A DNA stretch of 64,000 nucleotides from Heliocidaris tuberculata (lineage: Eukaryota > Echinodermata > Echinoidea > Camarodonta > Echinometridae), in assembly GCA_025618425.1 (NCBI GenBank), contig CM046838.1:14532010-14596009 (forward strand). Direction: 5' to 3'. The translations under genes and the position numbers were made by a program. The notes under the pieces were generated by a model. That model was not told the origin of the DNA. It did no database searches and saw only the letters and a list, made by a program, of their open reading frames with translations. Of this stretch, positions 54,401 through 62,712 are shown one piece after another (within the stretch, counting starts at the first letter, position 1; each line of letters begins with the position of its first letter).

Positions 54401-55413
54401 CCGAAAGGAGTGAATAGGCATTGTCTAGTGCAGGTGTCAGGCCACCGAGGTGCGCTTAATCTCCCATTAGAACACTCATTTGCATCATAATAACTTTCGA
54501 ACAACTAAAGTTCACAATTTGAAGTCTTGGCAATGGAATGAATAAACTATGTTTAACACTTCTACCAAATATCAACCTAATCCGACAATTCATTCATAGT
54601 GGGTGCTATGGCCTTTTGATTCACTCTACATTGATTTTCTCTCTTGTTTTCTTACTCCGCGCGCTTGAATAGGCCTCAACTTTAGAGCTCATTTCCTCCC
54701 TATTATACCAGCAAACCTCTCTTACAAGCTCCTTTCATTCGCTGAATTAAAAGGGTTAGAAAGTTTCAATTATAATGAGTCATATATCATTTTAAAGCTG
54801 AGACTTTGTTCTATCCAAATATGATAAAATCAGAAAAATTATTTTTTGTGAATTTTTGGTGGTTTTGTGGTGCCGGGTCACATATGATGATTATTGTAGC
54901 AAGATCGCTAGTAATATTCTCACAATCTCTAAACATTATTGCCCATAGTTTCTTAATAGTCTTGAACATGCATTGTAAATTTGATTTTTAGATAATATAT
55001 ATTTTTTCTGTCATTACGAGAACTCAAGGTTACCTTTATTAGTCAAAAGAGTTGGAAGGATTTCATAAGTGCATTGGTCACAGTGATTGGTTCAGAGATT
55101 GATTCACATTTGTAGCATAGACATTGACTGCAAGAAATAAAATTTGACCAAATTTAATATTTTTCTTTTGTTCTATCTTCCCACTTGGCTTACAGCCAAA
55201 TTCACCAGACACAAAAACAGAGCAGACGACAAAGTAGAGATCATGGGTGATGAAGAACCAGTGGATTACAACGAAGAAAATGCCTCCCAGTTCATGGATG
55301 AGTTGGGTGACTATAGCCGAGGTAAGGCAAGCAATGGCAAAGCAGTACCTCCGAGACGTGGACCAACCTTCAGCTCAAATGCCAAGCCCAAGAATATATT
55401 TGATGATGTGTAA
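28993..55413 (+). CDS. LMBRD2: LMBRD2 (LMBR1 domain-containing protein 2), twelve coding exons
   Basis: LMBRD2 is a multipass plasma-membrane protein linked to GPCR (beta-adrenergic) signalling. Exons: 28993-29166, 29561-29880, 40205-40372, 41058-41268, 47895-48044, 49637-49785, 50875-51124, 51439-51572, 51950-52058, 52678-52882, 53235-53408 and 55196-55413. All junctions are GT-AG with matching phases, giving 753 residues (human 695). Nine membrane spans are visible, near residues 5-21, 33-53, 145-168, 195-213, 226-250, 427-449, 475-493, 512-535 and 566-592. The loop after span 2 has N-glycosylation sites (NSS, NGT). A charged coiled stretch lies between spans 5 and 6, and the C-terminal tail is basic, then acidic. 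Landmarks are [31 protein letters not shown] and [12 protein letters not shown]; it ends with KNIFDDV. The ATG matches the family start. 5' UTR exons were not located. Confidence 0.95.
29941..31217. mobile_element. Mutator-like (Pack-MULE-like) element carrying a RecQ fragment
   Basis: The 9-bp duplication TTGCCTACA is at 29932-29940 and 31218-31226. Inverted ends begin TAGCCTCTTGTCGAGGCCCT; they match over about 56 bp, then again over about 45 bp after a 30-base insertion in the left arm (about 131 and 99 bp overall). Long inverted ends with a 9-bp duplication fit the Mutator superfamily. There is no transposase; the cargo is a truncated RecQ helicase frame. It lies in LMBRD2 intron 2, 61 bases after the exon 2 donor. 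Confidence 0.8.
30213..30719 (+). pseudogene. Truncated RecQ-family helicase frame inside the element
   Basis: The 168-residue frame starts with an ATG about 140 bases inside the element. It contains the RecQ Q-motif region ([13 protein letters not shown]), the Walker A motif LPTGYGKS and motif Ia [11 protein letters not shown]. It ends before the DEAH box and the whole second helicase lobe, so it cannot unwind DNA. A Gly/Pro/Ser-rich stretch of about 40 residues between Walker A and Ia is longer than usual and may come from exon fusion or insertion. It is either a captured host gene piece or a remnant of a helicase-bearing transposon. Confidence 0.7.
32130..32728. repeat. Left subterminal cluster of GTTACGTC motifs
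   Basis: GTTACGTCG starts at 32164, 32348, 32536 and 32721 in the same orientation, spaced 184, 188 and 185 bases; an opposite GACGTAAC lies at 32130. GTGTCAA often precedes the motif. The sequence between copies is not obviously repeated. Confidence 0.8.
34237..34368 (+). other. Possible orphan exon of unknown function
   Basis: The stretch is preceded by a pyrimidine tract and CAG and followed by GTACTA. In one frame it reads [20 protein letters not shown], then [16 protein letters not shown], which looks protein-like rather than random. I do not recognise the family. It could be a relic of the protein once encoded by the enclosing 4.7-kb unit. It does not belong to LMBRD2, whose exons 2 and 3 join perfectly without it. 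Confidence 0.25.
35042..36215. repeat. Right subterminal cluster of palindromic motifs
   Basis: Four copies of an imperfect 32-bp palindrome (arms GACGTAAC and GTTACGTC around TGACAC and GTGTCA) start at about 35042, 35424, 35811 and 36193, spaced 382, 387 and 382. The last copies are degraded in the left arm. GAGA or GAAGA usually precedes them. Confidence 0.8.
38222..39640 (+). pseudogene. LINE (CR1/Jockey-like) 3' fragment, interrupted by a TTAA element
   Basis: The frame at 38230-38712 shows the end of a LINE reverse transcriptase: [55 protein letters not shown] and [11 protein letters not shown]. Then come LWNSLPQ near 38829 and, across the inserted element, [15 protein letters not shown] and a stop. 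The segment [10 protein letters not shown] is locally duplicated and the rest is frameshifted. The 3' end has an untranslated tail with AATGGCACTATAGAAAT. It is dead and lies in LMBRD2 intron 2. Confidence 0.7.
38877..39462. mobile_element. TTAA element, family A, second copy
   Basis: The ends are AGGGCAATCCAACCTT and, in reverse, AGGGAAATCTAACCTT, with TTAA at 38873-38876 and 39463-39466. Length 586 bp, opposite orientation to the copy at 15243-15827. Removing it with one TTAA restores the LINE reading frame across the site, which confirms the ends. Confidence 0.85.
39883..40040. mobile_element. Small inverted-repeat element
   Basis: The ends are GGGTGCCATTGCATAAA and, in reverse, GGGTGCCGATGCATAAAA. 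Internal words AGTTACTATAATAGCAA are repeated in tandem. No clear target duplication is visible. It ends about 165 bases before LMBRD2 exon 3. Confidence 0.55.
42955..43195 (+). pseudogene. LINE 3' end fragment
   Basis: The frame reads [20 protein letters not shown] followed by KTYLF, the usual C-terminal end of metazoan LINE reverse-transcriptase proteins. It is followed by a short tail and an ATT microsatellite (43162-43182). It is 5' truncated, as is common for such insertions. Confidence 0.65.
44448..44852. mobile_element. piggyBac-like TTAA element, family B, uninterrupted copy
   Basis: TTAA flanks both ends (44444-44447 and 44853-44856). The ends are CCCTTTCAGGACAGG and, in reverse, CCCTTTCGAGACAA. 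Length 405 bp. The same family as 15028-16020; it preserves the empty site used there by the nested element. Confidence 0.8.
45354..46741. repeat. Foldback unit enclosing a tandem repeat
   Basis: Outer arms near 45360-45440 and 46687-46741 are inverted relatives: GCCTAAGCAGACGACG on the left pairs with CATCGTCTGCTTAGGA on the right, and both carry TGACGTCACAT and GAGATAT. Inside, TGTCCCCGCCG (45734) and CGGCGGGGACA (46461) form a second inverted pair, suggesting one element inserted in another. Confidence 0.45.
45870..46305 (+). repeat. Three tandem units of about 145 bp
   Basis: GATTCCGATTGTTTTATCTG starts at 45903, 46050 and 46194. Each unit also has TGGGTGGGGGCTTCCAAACT and an AT-rich ATGCAAATTTATTC block. 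A GTGT/CCGT microsatellite (about 45785-45850) precedes the array. Confidence 0.85.
48399..48442 (+). repeat. C20 run followed directly by an A run
   Basis: Twenty C residues (48399-48418) pass straight into about 24 A residues. It is a simple repeat in LMBRD2 intron 5 and a likely place for assembly length errors. Confidence 0.9.
49005..49150 (+). repeat. ATCTGA and CAAT short tandem repeats
   Basis: (AATCTG) repeats near 49010-49031 and TCAAT/CAAT repeats near 49110-49145 flank an AT-rich segment with AATAAA. This is typical of the 3' tails of non-LTR retroelements, but no coding part is recognisable. Confidence 0.5.
49247..49621. mobile_element. Foldback miniature element abutting LMBRD2 exon 6
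   Basis: The ends are GGCCAGAATTCACAAAGGTG and, in reverse, GGCCGGAATTCACAAAGGTG; the inverted arms pair along most of the 375 bp, with GACCATGGT-type palindromes inside. It ends 15 bases before the exon 6 acceptor (exon from 49637), so any branch point and polypyrimidine tract must lie mostly inside it. No clear target duplication was found. Confidence 0.75.
49824..50425 (+). repeat. Three tandem units of about 210 bp in LMBRD2 intron 6
   Basis: AGATTCATCGCTTAGAATTT and variants start at 49824, 50033 and 50246 (spacing 209 and 213). Each unit contains TTTTGTACATGTACATAC, CCCATAAAACC and TTATTTATTTCCTGGATATA. Confidence 0.85.
52320..52460 (-). repeat. Possible tRNA-derived SINE fragment
   Basis: On the - strand, AGGTTCAAATCTC resembles a polymerase III B box and lies downstream of GAGTTGGTCTGGCAGTAAC. 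No clear A box at the right spacing and no cloverleaf could be built, so this is tentative. Confidence 0.25.
53729..54882. mobile_element. Tc1/mariner-type non-autonomous element (1.15 kb)
   Basis: The ends are TGTGACCCGGCACCACAAAA and its complement, with TA duplicated at 53727-53728 and 54883-54884. The inverted ends match over about 30 bp. No transposase frame was found. It lies in the last LMBRD2 intron. Confidence 0.8.
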
Positions 55414-55634
55414 ATCTATGTCCATGATGTCTTGCTACTGTCAGGTCAGCAGTGAGCAGAGTGCAATGTGTGTTTGTGTTTTCGTGCCCATTGGTTTTGC
55501 ATCGATTTGAAAGAAAACTATTTGAAAGGAAATTTTGTAAAGTTTATTATGTAAACTACATGCACATGTAGCATGTATCATTGCCAGAAAAGTGTGATTG
55601 CTACTTGTTTCCCTTGACCTCATGAAGCACTCTT

Positions 55635-55770
55635 GGGAGCGTTTCATCAAGTGTCTTGTCAGTGATTTTTACTGACAAATTTGCTCTCAGCCAATCAGGT
55701 GCAAGGATTTCAGTAGCTTATAACAGTTGTCGGTAAAAATCACTGACAAAACGCTTGGTGAAACGCTCCC
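55635..55770. mobile_element. Short inverted-repeat element in the LMBRD2 3' UTR
   Basis: The ends GGGAGCGTTTCATCAAGTG and (reverse) GGGAGCGTTTCACCAAGCG, plus internal complementary TCAGTGATTTTTAC arms, form a hairpin of about 45-bp arms. It lies 220 bases after the stop codon, so it would be in the mRNA. No clear target duplication is visible. Confidence 0.6.
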
Positions 55771-57452
55771 CTGGTTTGGCTAATTGTACTCCTCTTTTCT
55801 GTCATAAGTGGGGGCTGCTATCGTGAATCTGACTTGAAACACACTCTGTTGCATCATCTTTTGTTTTGATTTTAGTGGGCCCCACTTGTGGCAGATATCA
55901 GTGTTCAATTGTTGTTGAAAGCAAATCTGTGTATAAAAACAGTTCAATATGTGAGATAAATATTCATACTTACTGCCTCAAGTTGCACTAGTGATACATG
56001 GTGTTCTGAGAGAATTTATTCAGAAAGCTTTATAAAATTTCCATCAATATTAAAAACTGCAAATTTTGAAAGCAAGCAAGTACATGTACAAGTGCTGATA
56101 ATTGCCCCTTTATAAAAAAAAAAAAAGTCTAGTTTTTCTTCTTCTTCACTTGCATGTACATGTAGAGATAGATCTTAAATCAATAAATAGTGGTCTGTTT
56201 TGGTGAGAGTGTTTCAGCCAACAATAAGTTCTTGAAACAGGGTAGACTTTGTCTTGAAATGTAAGCCAAATGATGACCTACAACTGCCAGTTATTGCTGC
56301 CTAGCTATCATTAATAAAGCAATGTTTGTATGGATGGCATGTGAACATACTGATAATGAGTAATAATCAGGTTGACATTCAGAACAGTGATTGCTTCCAA
56401 AGTCCCCCAAAATACACATTTGCAGTTCTCTTGTTTCCACGTACTCAATTGATGTAGACTTTATGAAATGACTGTGTCTCTGCTTGTACAAGGTTATGTA
56501 GTAAAATGCTTCTTCATGTTCACCTGTGTCTTCTGTATTGAGAATACGGTTTTATCATCACAATGAGAACATGGTCCAGTGGTTAATTGATCTGATTGCA
56601 ATGAAGATGTTAATCAGCGAAATCTGTGCCTGAGGCGAAAAAATATTTCTCCATGATTATATCTACTATACAAAAACGGGAAAACTTTATGAATAGTATA
56701 AACTCTGCAGTCTGTTAGAAGTAGAAAATTTGGGATTGGTTTTGCTGTCTTGGGTATATAATGCTATTTGTATGAGAACAAAGGCCTTGTGTATGGTGTG
56801 TGTAAAATAATAGCCAAATCTGAATTTGCACATGTATTCAAAGTGAGTAGATAGAAAAATTGACTTTAGTGATTATCTTGTAACTTTACCAAAAGCAGCA
56901 TGATATTTTTTCCTTTGTTTTTCTTGCAAATGAAAGCATAAAAATACTATTGTGTGCAGCAGAAAGACAGCATCCCATTGCTGAAACTATGTACATTTTA
57001 TTTACTCTTCATGTTTTCTTGAGACATTTACATGCTTTATAGGCTATTCCTGTTACACCTTTTTGCTACCTCCTAATACAGTATTTGGCATAGCATATGA
57101 ATAAATTATTTACATATATATGTACAGTGCGTGGTAGGTAAAATTTTGTTTTTGCTTATGCTATGATAATTTATATAGAGATTTCACAAGAATCAAATGT
57201 AGGTTTACATTTACACATACAAGGAGATGTAGTCATTTGTCAAATGTTTTGAAAAAATGTCAAGTCATTATTTCTGTTTGTTAGAGATTTCTAAATGTAC
57301 ACTGTACCTGCATTGAGTTATGTAAGGGTAGATAGATACACTTACACCTACCAATGAGAAAAAAACCCAACAAAGCTTTCACATAAAAGAGTGAAAAGGC
57401 ATGATCATGGAATTCAATGTAAATCTGATTCTTAAAGTAATATCCATGCAGA

Positions 57453-57458
57453 AATAAA
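57453..57458 (+). promoter_or_regulatory. Candidate LMBRD2 polyadenylation signal
   Basis: An AATAAA about 2.0 kb after the LMBRD2 stop codon, within GAAATAAAGTTATG. Another canonical hexamer lies at 59898-59903. Which one is used cannot be decided from sequence. Confidence 0.35.
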
Positions 57459-58489
57459 GTTATGTTTCAATGTATTTCTTTTTATTCAAATGTTTTGGGC
57501 TCAGTAAATTTATAGAAATGCATAGATAAGTTAAAATTAGGTACTTTATTGATTTTGTGGCAATACATGTATCTACCACAAATCACCATGAAAGGCATTG
57601 TTTTAAATGTCCTGAAAACTGGTGCCATCCCTTTGGAGGTGGGGGAAATTTTTTGTTTTTGTTTTTGTTTTGATGAGATTGAATAAAGAGAGAGAGAGAG
57701 AGGAGAGAAGATAAAACAAAAATAAACAAAAAAACAAAAAAAGAAAAACAAAACAAAATATAAAACTAGGAAGTGAACTAAAGAGTTTGTGTAAAAGAGA
57801 GACAAGTAGTATAGATGTCATACAGAGCTCCATGTACAGAGCTACAAGTCAAGATTTCAGTGACATTAAGAGATGATATTGTGATATTATATACATGTAT
57901 ATGGCATTCAATTCATTATATAAAATGGTGTTTAGGACATTAGGTAATTTGGTTCATTTCGAATTGATGTTTTGTTGAAGGTGCTGAAATACAGTGCAAT
58001 TACATTCACAAAGAATATGTTTAATTTCATGTTATAGTGTTAGCTTTTGTTGAAGTTCTAAGTTCATTAGGAATATTTGTCTTCAAAATTATAATAGTAA
58101 AGTATTTTATGATCATTTTTGAATATGTGAATATGATTTATTATCCTTATTTAAGTATTGTGTTTTCTACTTAGAAGAAATTTATTAAGAAAATATCAAG
58201 TTATTTGTAGATATTTTATTCAAATGAATTCAGTTTTAGATGCAGAAAGTTACCATTTTTTAAATAATTTATTCAGAAGTTGGTATGTGTACAAAAGTAT
58301 CATTTGCATTCCATAACCATTCAGGACTGAGAAAGAATTTGACAAAGTTTTCTTATAGCAGAGGCATATTGTTTCCCATTATTCTGTATACATTGTGCAA
58401 GACATGTGTATATTGTTCACTGCAACTTAATGGATGGGAGGGCAGAAGAGTATTCATTTGTTGTGATACCTGAAAAGCTAAATTTACTA

Positions 58490-58515
<26 letters not shown>
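58490..58515. repeat. TA dinucleotide microsatellite
   Basis: A run of about 13 TA units in the LMBRD2 downstream region. Confidence 0.9.
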
Positions 58516-58522
<7 letters not shown>

Positions 58523-60074
58523 AAGAGAAAACGCAAACATACAAAGATATTACAGTTACATGTAAGCTTTTTCATACTGATCATAATTAAAAATTTTCAT
58601 GCTCTTCCTTTCTTTTACATGTGCATGAAACAGTACTTTCAATATTGTAGAAGAAAAAGATTTGTAAGTGATACAAGCCTTTTTTCTGCGGTCTGGAAAA
58701 TAATTATTTGTTTATGAAAACTGTGTAAGAGCTCACACAAAATTCTTTATTTAAGACAAGGAGCCTGAAAAAAAAAGCTCTTGTTCTGTGTTCATGTCTG
58801 GTTGGAAAAATCATTTTTTCCCATTATAGATTGACATAAAAATATAAAAAGTGTAATTTCTATGTTGATTGTACCTACTGCATGACAAGGTATTGAAGTA
58901 CTGACTTCTATGTTTTAGGAACATACTCAGTCTAGGGGAATATAGCTGTGGTGTATAAATGTTTGCTTGATATTCAAATACATATGAGGGCAGTTAAAAG
59001 AGGTCCTAGAATGCCAGAATTTAGCATTGTGATTTCATTTAACTCGGTTGGGGGGGGGGGGGGGGGGAGGGCTGGGCATTCATGTGATAGTGAATATCTT
59101 TAGGATGAGGTAAGGATGGGAAAAAAATGTATTTACCTAGCCAAACTTGTACTATCTCTAAGGTATCAGATTTTATGGAAAGTGATTCTGATTTTGGATT
59201 GAAAACACCAAGAACAACATCTAGTCCCCAAACTCTTGACGGTATCAAACAATGGCCGCAGAAGAACAAGACTATTATCAGAAGTAGATTATGGGTGTAC
59301 AGATCATATACCAAGTTCTTATCTCACCATGGAGTATATTTTTGGCATTTTTTGTGTGTGTATTGACAAATATAGTCAAATGGATGTATGAAGTGCAAAT
59401 GAACTACATGTATATAAAAAAAGGTCTCTGTATGTACTAAACAGTGCATTTTACCCAATACATTTTGACTAGATTTGTGACATCAGCGTTTCTAAGTCGA
59501 CCTCAAAAGAAAAGAAGGAACCATTATTAATGCCTAGACTATATATATCTCTGACATTTTCTTTTCATTCTACTGTATTTCATAATTGATTTTCAAGTCG
59601 GATATTTCTTTGTTTGCGTTAGCAAAGTGTATGTATTTTTCAGAAGTTGATTTCCTTTCCCTATTAATTTGTGTTCATGATTACCCGGAATAGATTTAAT
59701 GAAATTTTTAACAATTTCTGACTTTGACGACAGAAAAATTATTATTCTACTCATTCCAACATACACTGTATTTATATTTCTTTCATTGTATTCTTGTGCT
59801 GCTTTGTTGTACATGCTTGTATGTGATATGAATTCTATGAACTATTTATTACGACAAATTTGTTTATGATCGCTATAATAGTGGCGTAGTATGGAACAAT
59901 AAACACTTGAATAATTTATGTTTGCGTAGTTGAGTGACTTTTTTTGGTTCAAGTTTGAAATACGATATGTTGTAATACAAATATACAGGTATGCTCCAAC
60001 AGTGGTGAAAATCGTCAAAATAAAAAATACGTTACAAAAAAAGGCCTAAAGGGTTTATTTTAAAGATGTCTTAG

Positions 60075-60265
60075 ACGGGGTAACCTCGCTAGTCATGAGG
60101 ATCGCTATTCATAATGACCACTTATTCATAAGGACCGCTATCCATAACGCGTGACTAAATGAATAGCGGTTTGGTATGAATAGCGGTCCTCCTAAATAGC
60201 GAGCGAACCATGGACAAACTACCTCGCTATTCATAAAGACCTCCATTCATAAGGACCATTATATT
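60075..60265. repeat. Repeat of GAATAGCGGT / ATTCATAAGGACC words
   Basis: CTCGCTATTCATAA, ATTCATAAGGACC and the complements GAATAGCGGT occur at least seven times in both orientations. The content resembles a small inverted-repeat element; similar ACCTCGTTA wording occurs at 12999-13328. Confidence 0.45.
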
Positions 60266-60765
60266 CCACATAATAAGAATCTTGCTGTTAGATTGGTCAA
60301 AAAGGTAATCACGTGATAAAATGTAGTTCTCCCAATCAATCGACCCGAGAAGAAAAGTTCTTGACCTTGACGGAATAGCGCTTATGTGTTTCGCTGATCT
60401 CTTCAGTCCATTACAAAGTCACAATGCGTTATCAATATTTTGGGTACGCGCGAAATGAAAGTGCGTGACCTTTACGAATAGTCACATTGAAAAGTACGTG
60501 ACCTCTACGAACAGTTAAAAAATGAAAAGTGCGTGACCTTTACGAATAGCTCTATAGGTGTAAAATAAGCGCGCATTGCCCAATCTCGCGCTTAAAATGA
60601 TAAAACAATTGTGCGCACCCATACGGTTTACGGTGGTTTTAATTTCTTTTGTGAATTCGGGCCTAAATGTCTTTTTCGAGAAGGAGACAATAACTGTCTT
60701 TCTCTTACCAGTCAAATGTTTCAAATGTGGAATATAAAGTAAATAATCATCTTTCGATTTCAGGC

Positions 60766-60882
60766 GATGAGACGTACTATCACTTCCTTGGCGATCTGAA
60801 TGTATAACGCTATCATTCCTCAGATTCGCTTCGGAAAGATAGCTACATCCAGATCGCCTCGGAAGTGATAGTTTGTCCCATC
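60766..60882. repeat. Imperfect hairpin of about 117 bp
   Basis: ATGAGACGTACTATCACTTCC at the left and GGAAGTGATAGTTTGTCCCAT at the right are complementary with small differences; CGATCTGAATGTA and TACATCCAGATCG continue the pairing inward. No target duplication or gene was recognised. Confidence 0.55.
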
Positions 60883-60942
60883 ACCTTCACCAACGGTAAT
60901 TATTTGCTTATCATATACCTCATACATATATTCTTATTCGTA

Positions 60943-61105
60943 TCCGGACACCTACCCCCTGGACAACCACCCCCCGGGTAACCATCCTAGGATAACCACC
61001 CTCTAGGACAACTACCCCCTAGGGCAACCACCACCACCTAGGACGACGACTACCCCCCGCGACAATTACCCTCTAGGATGATTACCCCCCCCCCCCCCCC
61101 GACTT
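60943..61105 (+). repeat. C-rich minisatellite, left part
   Basis: Variable units of about 15-16 bases based on GGACAACTACCCCCTA. The array breaks off at a run of 18 C residues beside a LINE remnant and resumes at 62172. Confidence 0.85.
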
Positions 61106-62171
61106 TCAAAAGATCAAATGGGATAACACCAAAAAGTCTGAGTTTGCACACAGTTTGAACGCTTTTGCCATATCTGAATTAGAAGCTTTTATTGATTCTA
61201 TGAGTGTAGATTGTTTGAGTCAAGAGGACATAGACAGCGACCAATCTACTACAAACAGTGTATATTGATGCTGCTTCGGCATCTGGAATGCTACATAAAA
61301 AATGTAAAAAATGTATAATTTTGAATTTTCCATGTTTTCGAAAGGAAATAATCAAATGTCTTGGATTCTCAAAGTGAAGAATATTCTTGATAATTCAGGT
61401 CTTTCTGACTTGTGGAAAAATCAAGCCATCAATCTGACTTCATCAAATTTTAAAAGCATTGTAAACCAAAAGCTTCAAGATGTAAGTGAGCAGGAGTGGC
61501 ATAGTGATGTTGAGTTAAACCAGCAATGTACTATTTATAGAACTTTCAAACAGATTATGTTTTGAAAAGTACTTGATTCACCTTAACGAAAATAATAGAA
61601 GAACTTTCTGCACATTTCGATGTCTCAATCACAAACTCCCAATAGTGATTTGGCGTTACAGCCAGATTCCGAAAGCTGAACGTTTATGTACTCATTGTTC
61701 TACAAATGATATCGGTGATGAATTTCACTATTTGTTTATATGTCCTTCCTTTGAGATTAAACGGAAACAATTCCTCAAGAGGTATTATTGGAAATACCCT
61801 AACACATTTAAATTCAATGAATTGTTTAATTCCAGTAAAAAAAAGGACTCTGTCCAATGTTTCGAGGTTTTACAGAGAAATAATGTCCTTTTTTCATTAG
61901 ATATCCGACATTACTATACTCTGTAATTACATCGTGATTATTTCTTTTTTAATATTTTAACAATTTTATGTTTTACAATTTTAGGCAGTGCCTGCATTAT
62001 TCTCCATACTGTGTTTATTTGTATTCTGATATATTGCTTATATATATAATGTATATATATTTGTTTATTTGTTTGTAATTATATTTCAATTTTGTACATA
62101 CTTTGTATTATACTCCCATACCCCTTGTGGGTCGTTGAGTCTTAATAAACTTCTAAACTTCTAAACTTCTA
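61106..62171 (+). pseudogene. Internally deleted LINE remnant inside the minisatellite
   Basis: The first part reads KWDNTKKSEFAHSLNA and SELEAFIDSM, resembling the segment after a LINE endonuclease. The next frames (61311-61565 and 61573-61926) read NRRTFCTFRCLNHKLPI, then ERLCTHCSTNDIGDEFHYLF and ICPSFEIKRKQFLKRYYW, the Cys/His C-terminal end of such proteins. The reverse transcriptase between is missing. The tail ends in AAACTTCT repeats (62144-62170). Confidence 0.65.
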
Positions 62172-62712
62172 AACCTACCCCCTGGGGCAACCACCCTCTA
62201 GGACAACTACCCCCCCCCCCCCAGGCAACTACCCCTAGGACAACCACCCCCTAGGACAACTACCCCCGGACAACTACCCCCTAGGACAACCACCCCGGAC
62301 AACTACCACCCGGACAGCTACCCCCGGACAACTACCCCCCGGACAACTACCCCCAGACAACTACCCTCTAGGACAACCACCCTCTAGGACAACTACCCCT
62401 AGGACAACTACCCCCTGGACAACTACCCCACGGACAACCCCCCCCCCCCGACAACTACCCCCTAGGACAACCACCCTCTAGGACAAGTATTCCCCCCCCC
62501 CCGGAAAACTACCCCCAGACAACTACCCCATAGGACAACCACCCTCTAGGACAAGTACCCCCGGACAAGTACCCCCTAGGGCAACCATCCTCTATATAAT
62601 AGGACAATTAACTACCCCCCAGACAACTACCCTCTAGGGCAACCATCCTCTAGGACAAGTACCCCCGGACAACTACCCCCAGGACAACCATCCTCTAGGA
62701 AAAGTACCCCAA
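62172..62712 (+). repeat. C-rich minisatellite, right part
   Basis: About 35 variable units of the GGACAACTACCCCCTA type, with versions CTAGGACAACCACCC and GGACAAGTACCCCC. On the other strand it is a series of short G runs and might form G-quadruplexes. Confidence 0.9.

Larger units (their letters stand above)
55414..59920 (+). other. LMBRD2 3' UTR and flank
   Basis: No gene is seen. The LMBRD2 transcript could end near an AATAAA at 57453 or at a later one at 59898. The region is AT-rich and includes a 136-bp hairpin (55635-55770), GTTTTT and AGAG microsatellites (57650-57710), a TA run and an 18-base G run (59050-59067). Confidence 0.5.

Noticed and set aside
62172..62712. Telomere-like C-rich repeat
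   Set aside because: The unit is 15-16 bases and variable; it does not match CCCTAA repeats, and unique sequence follows it.
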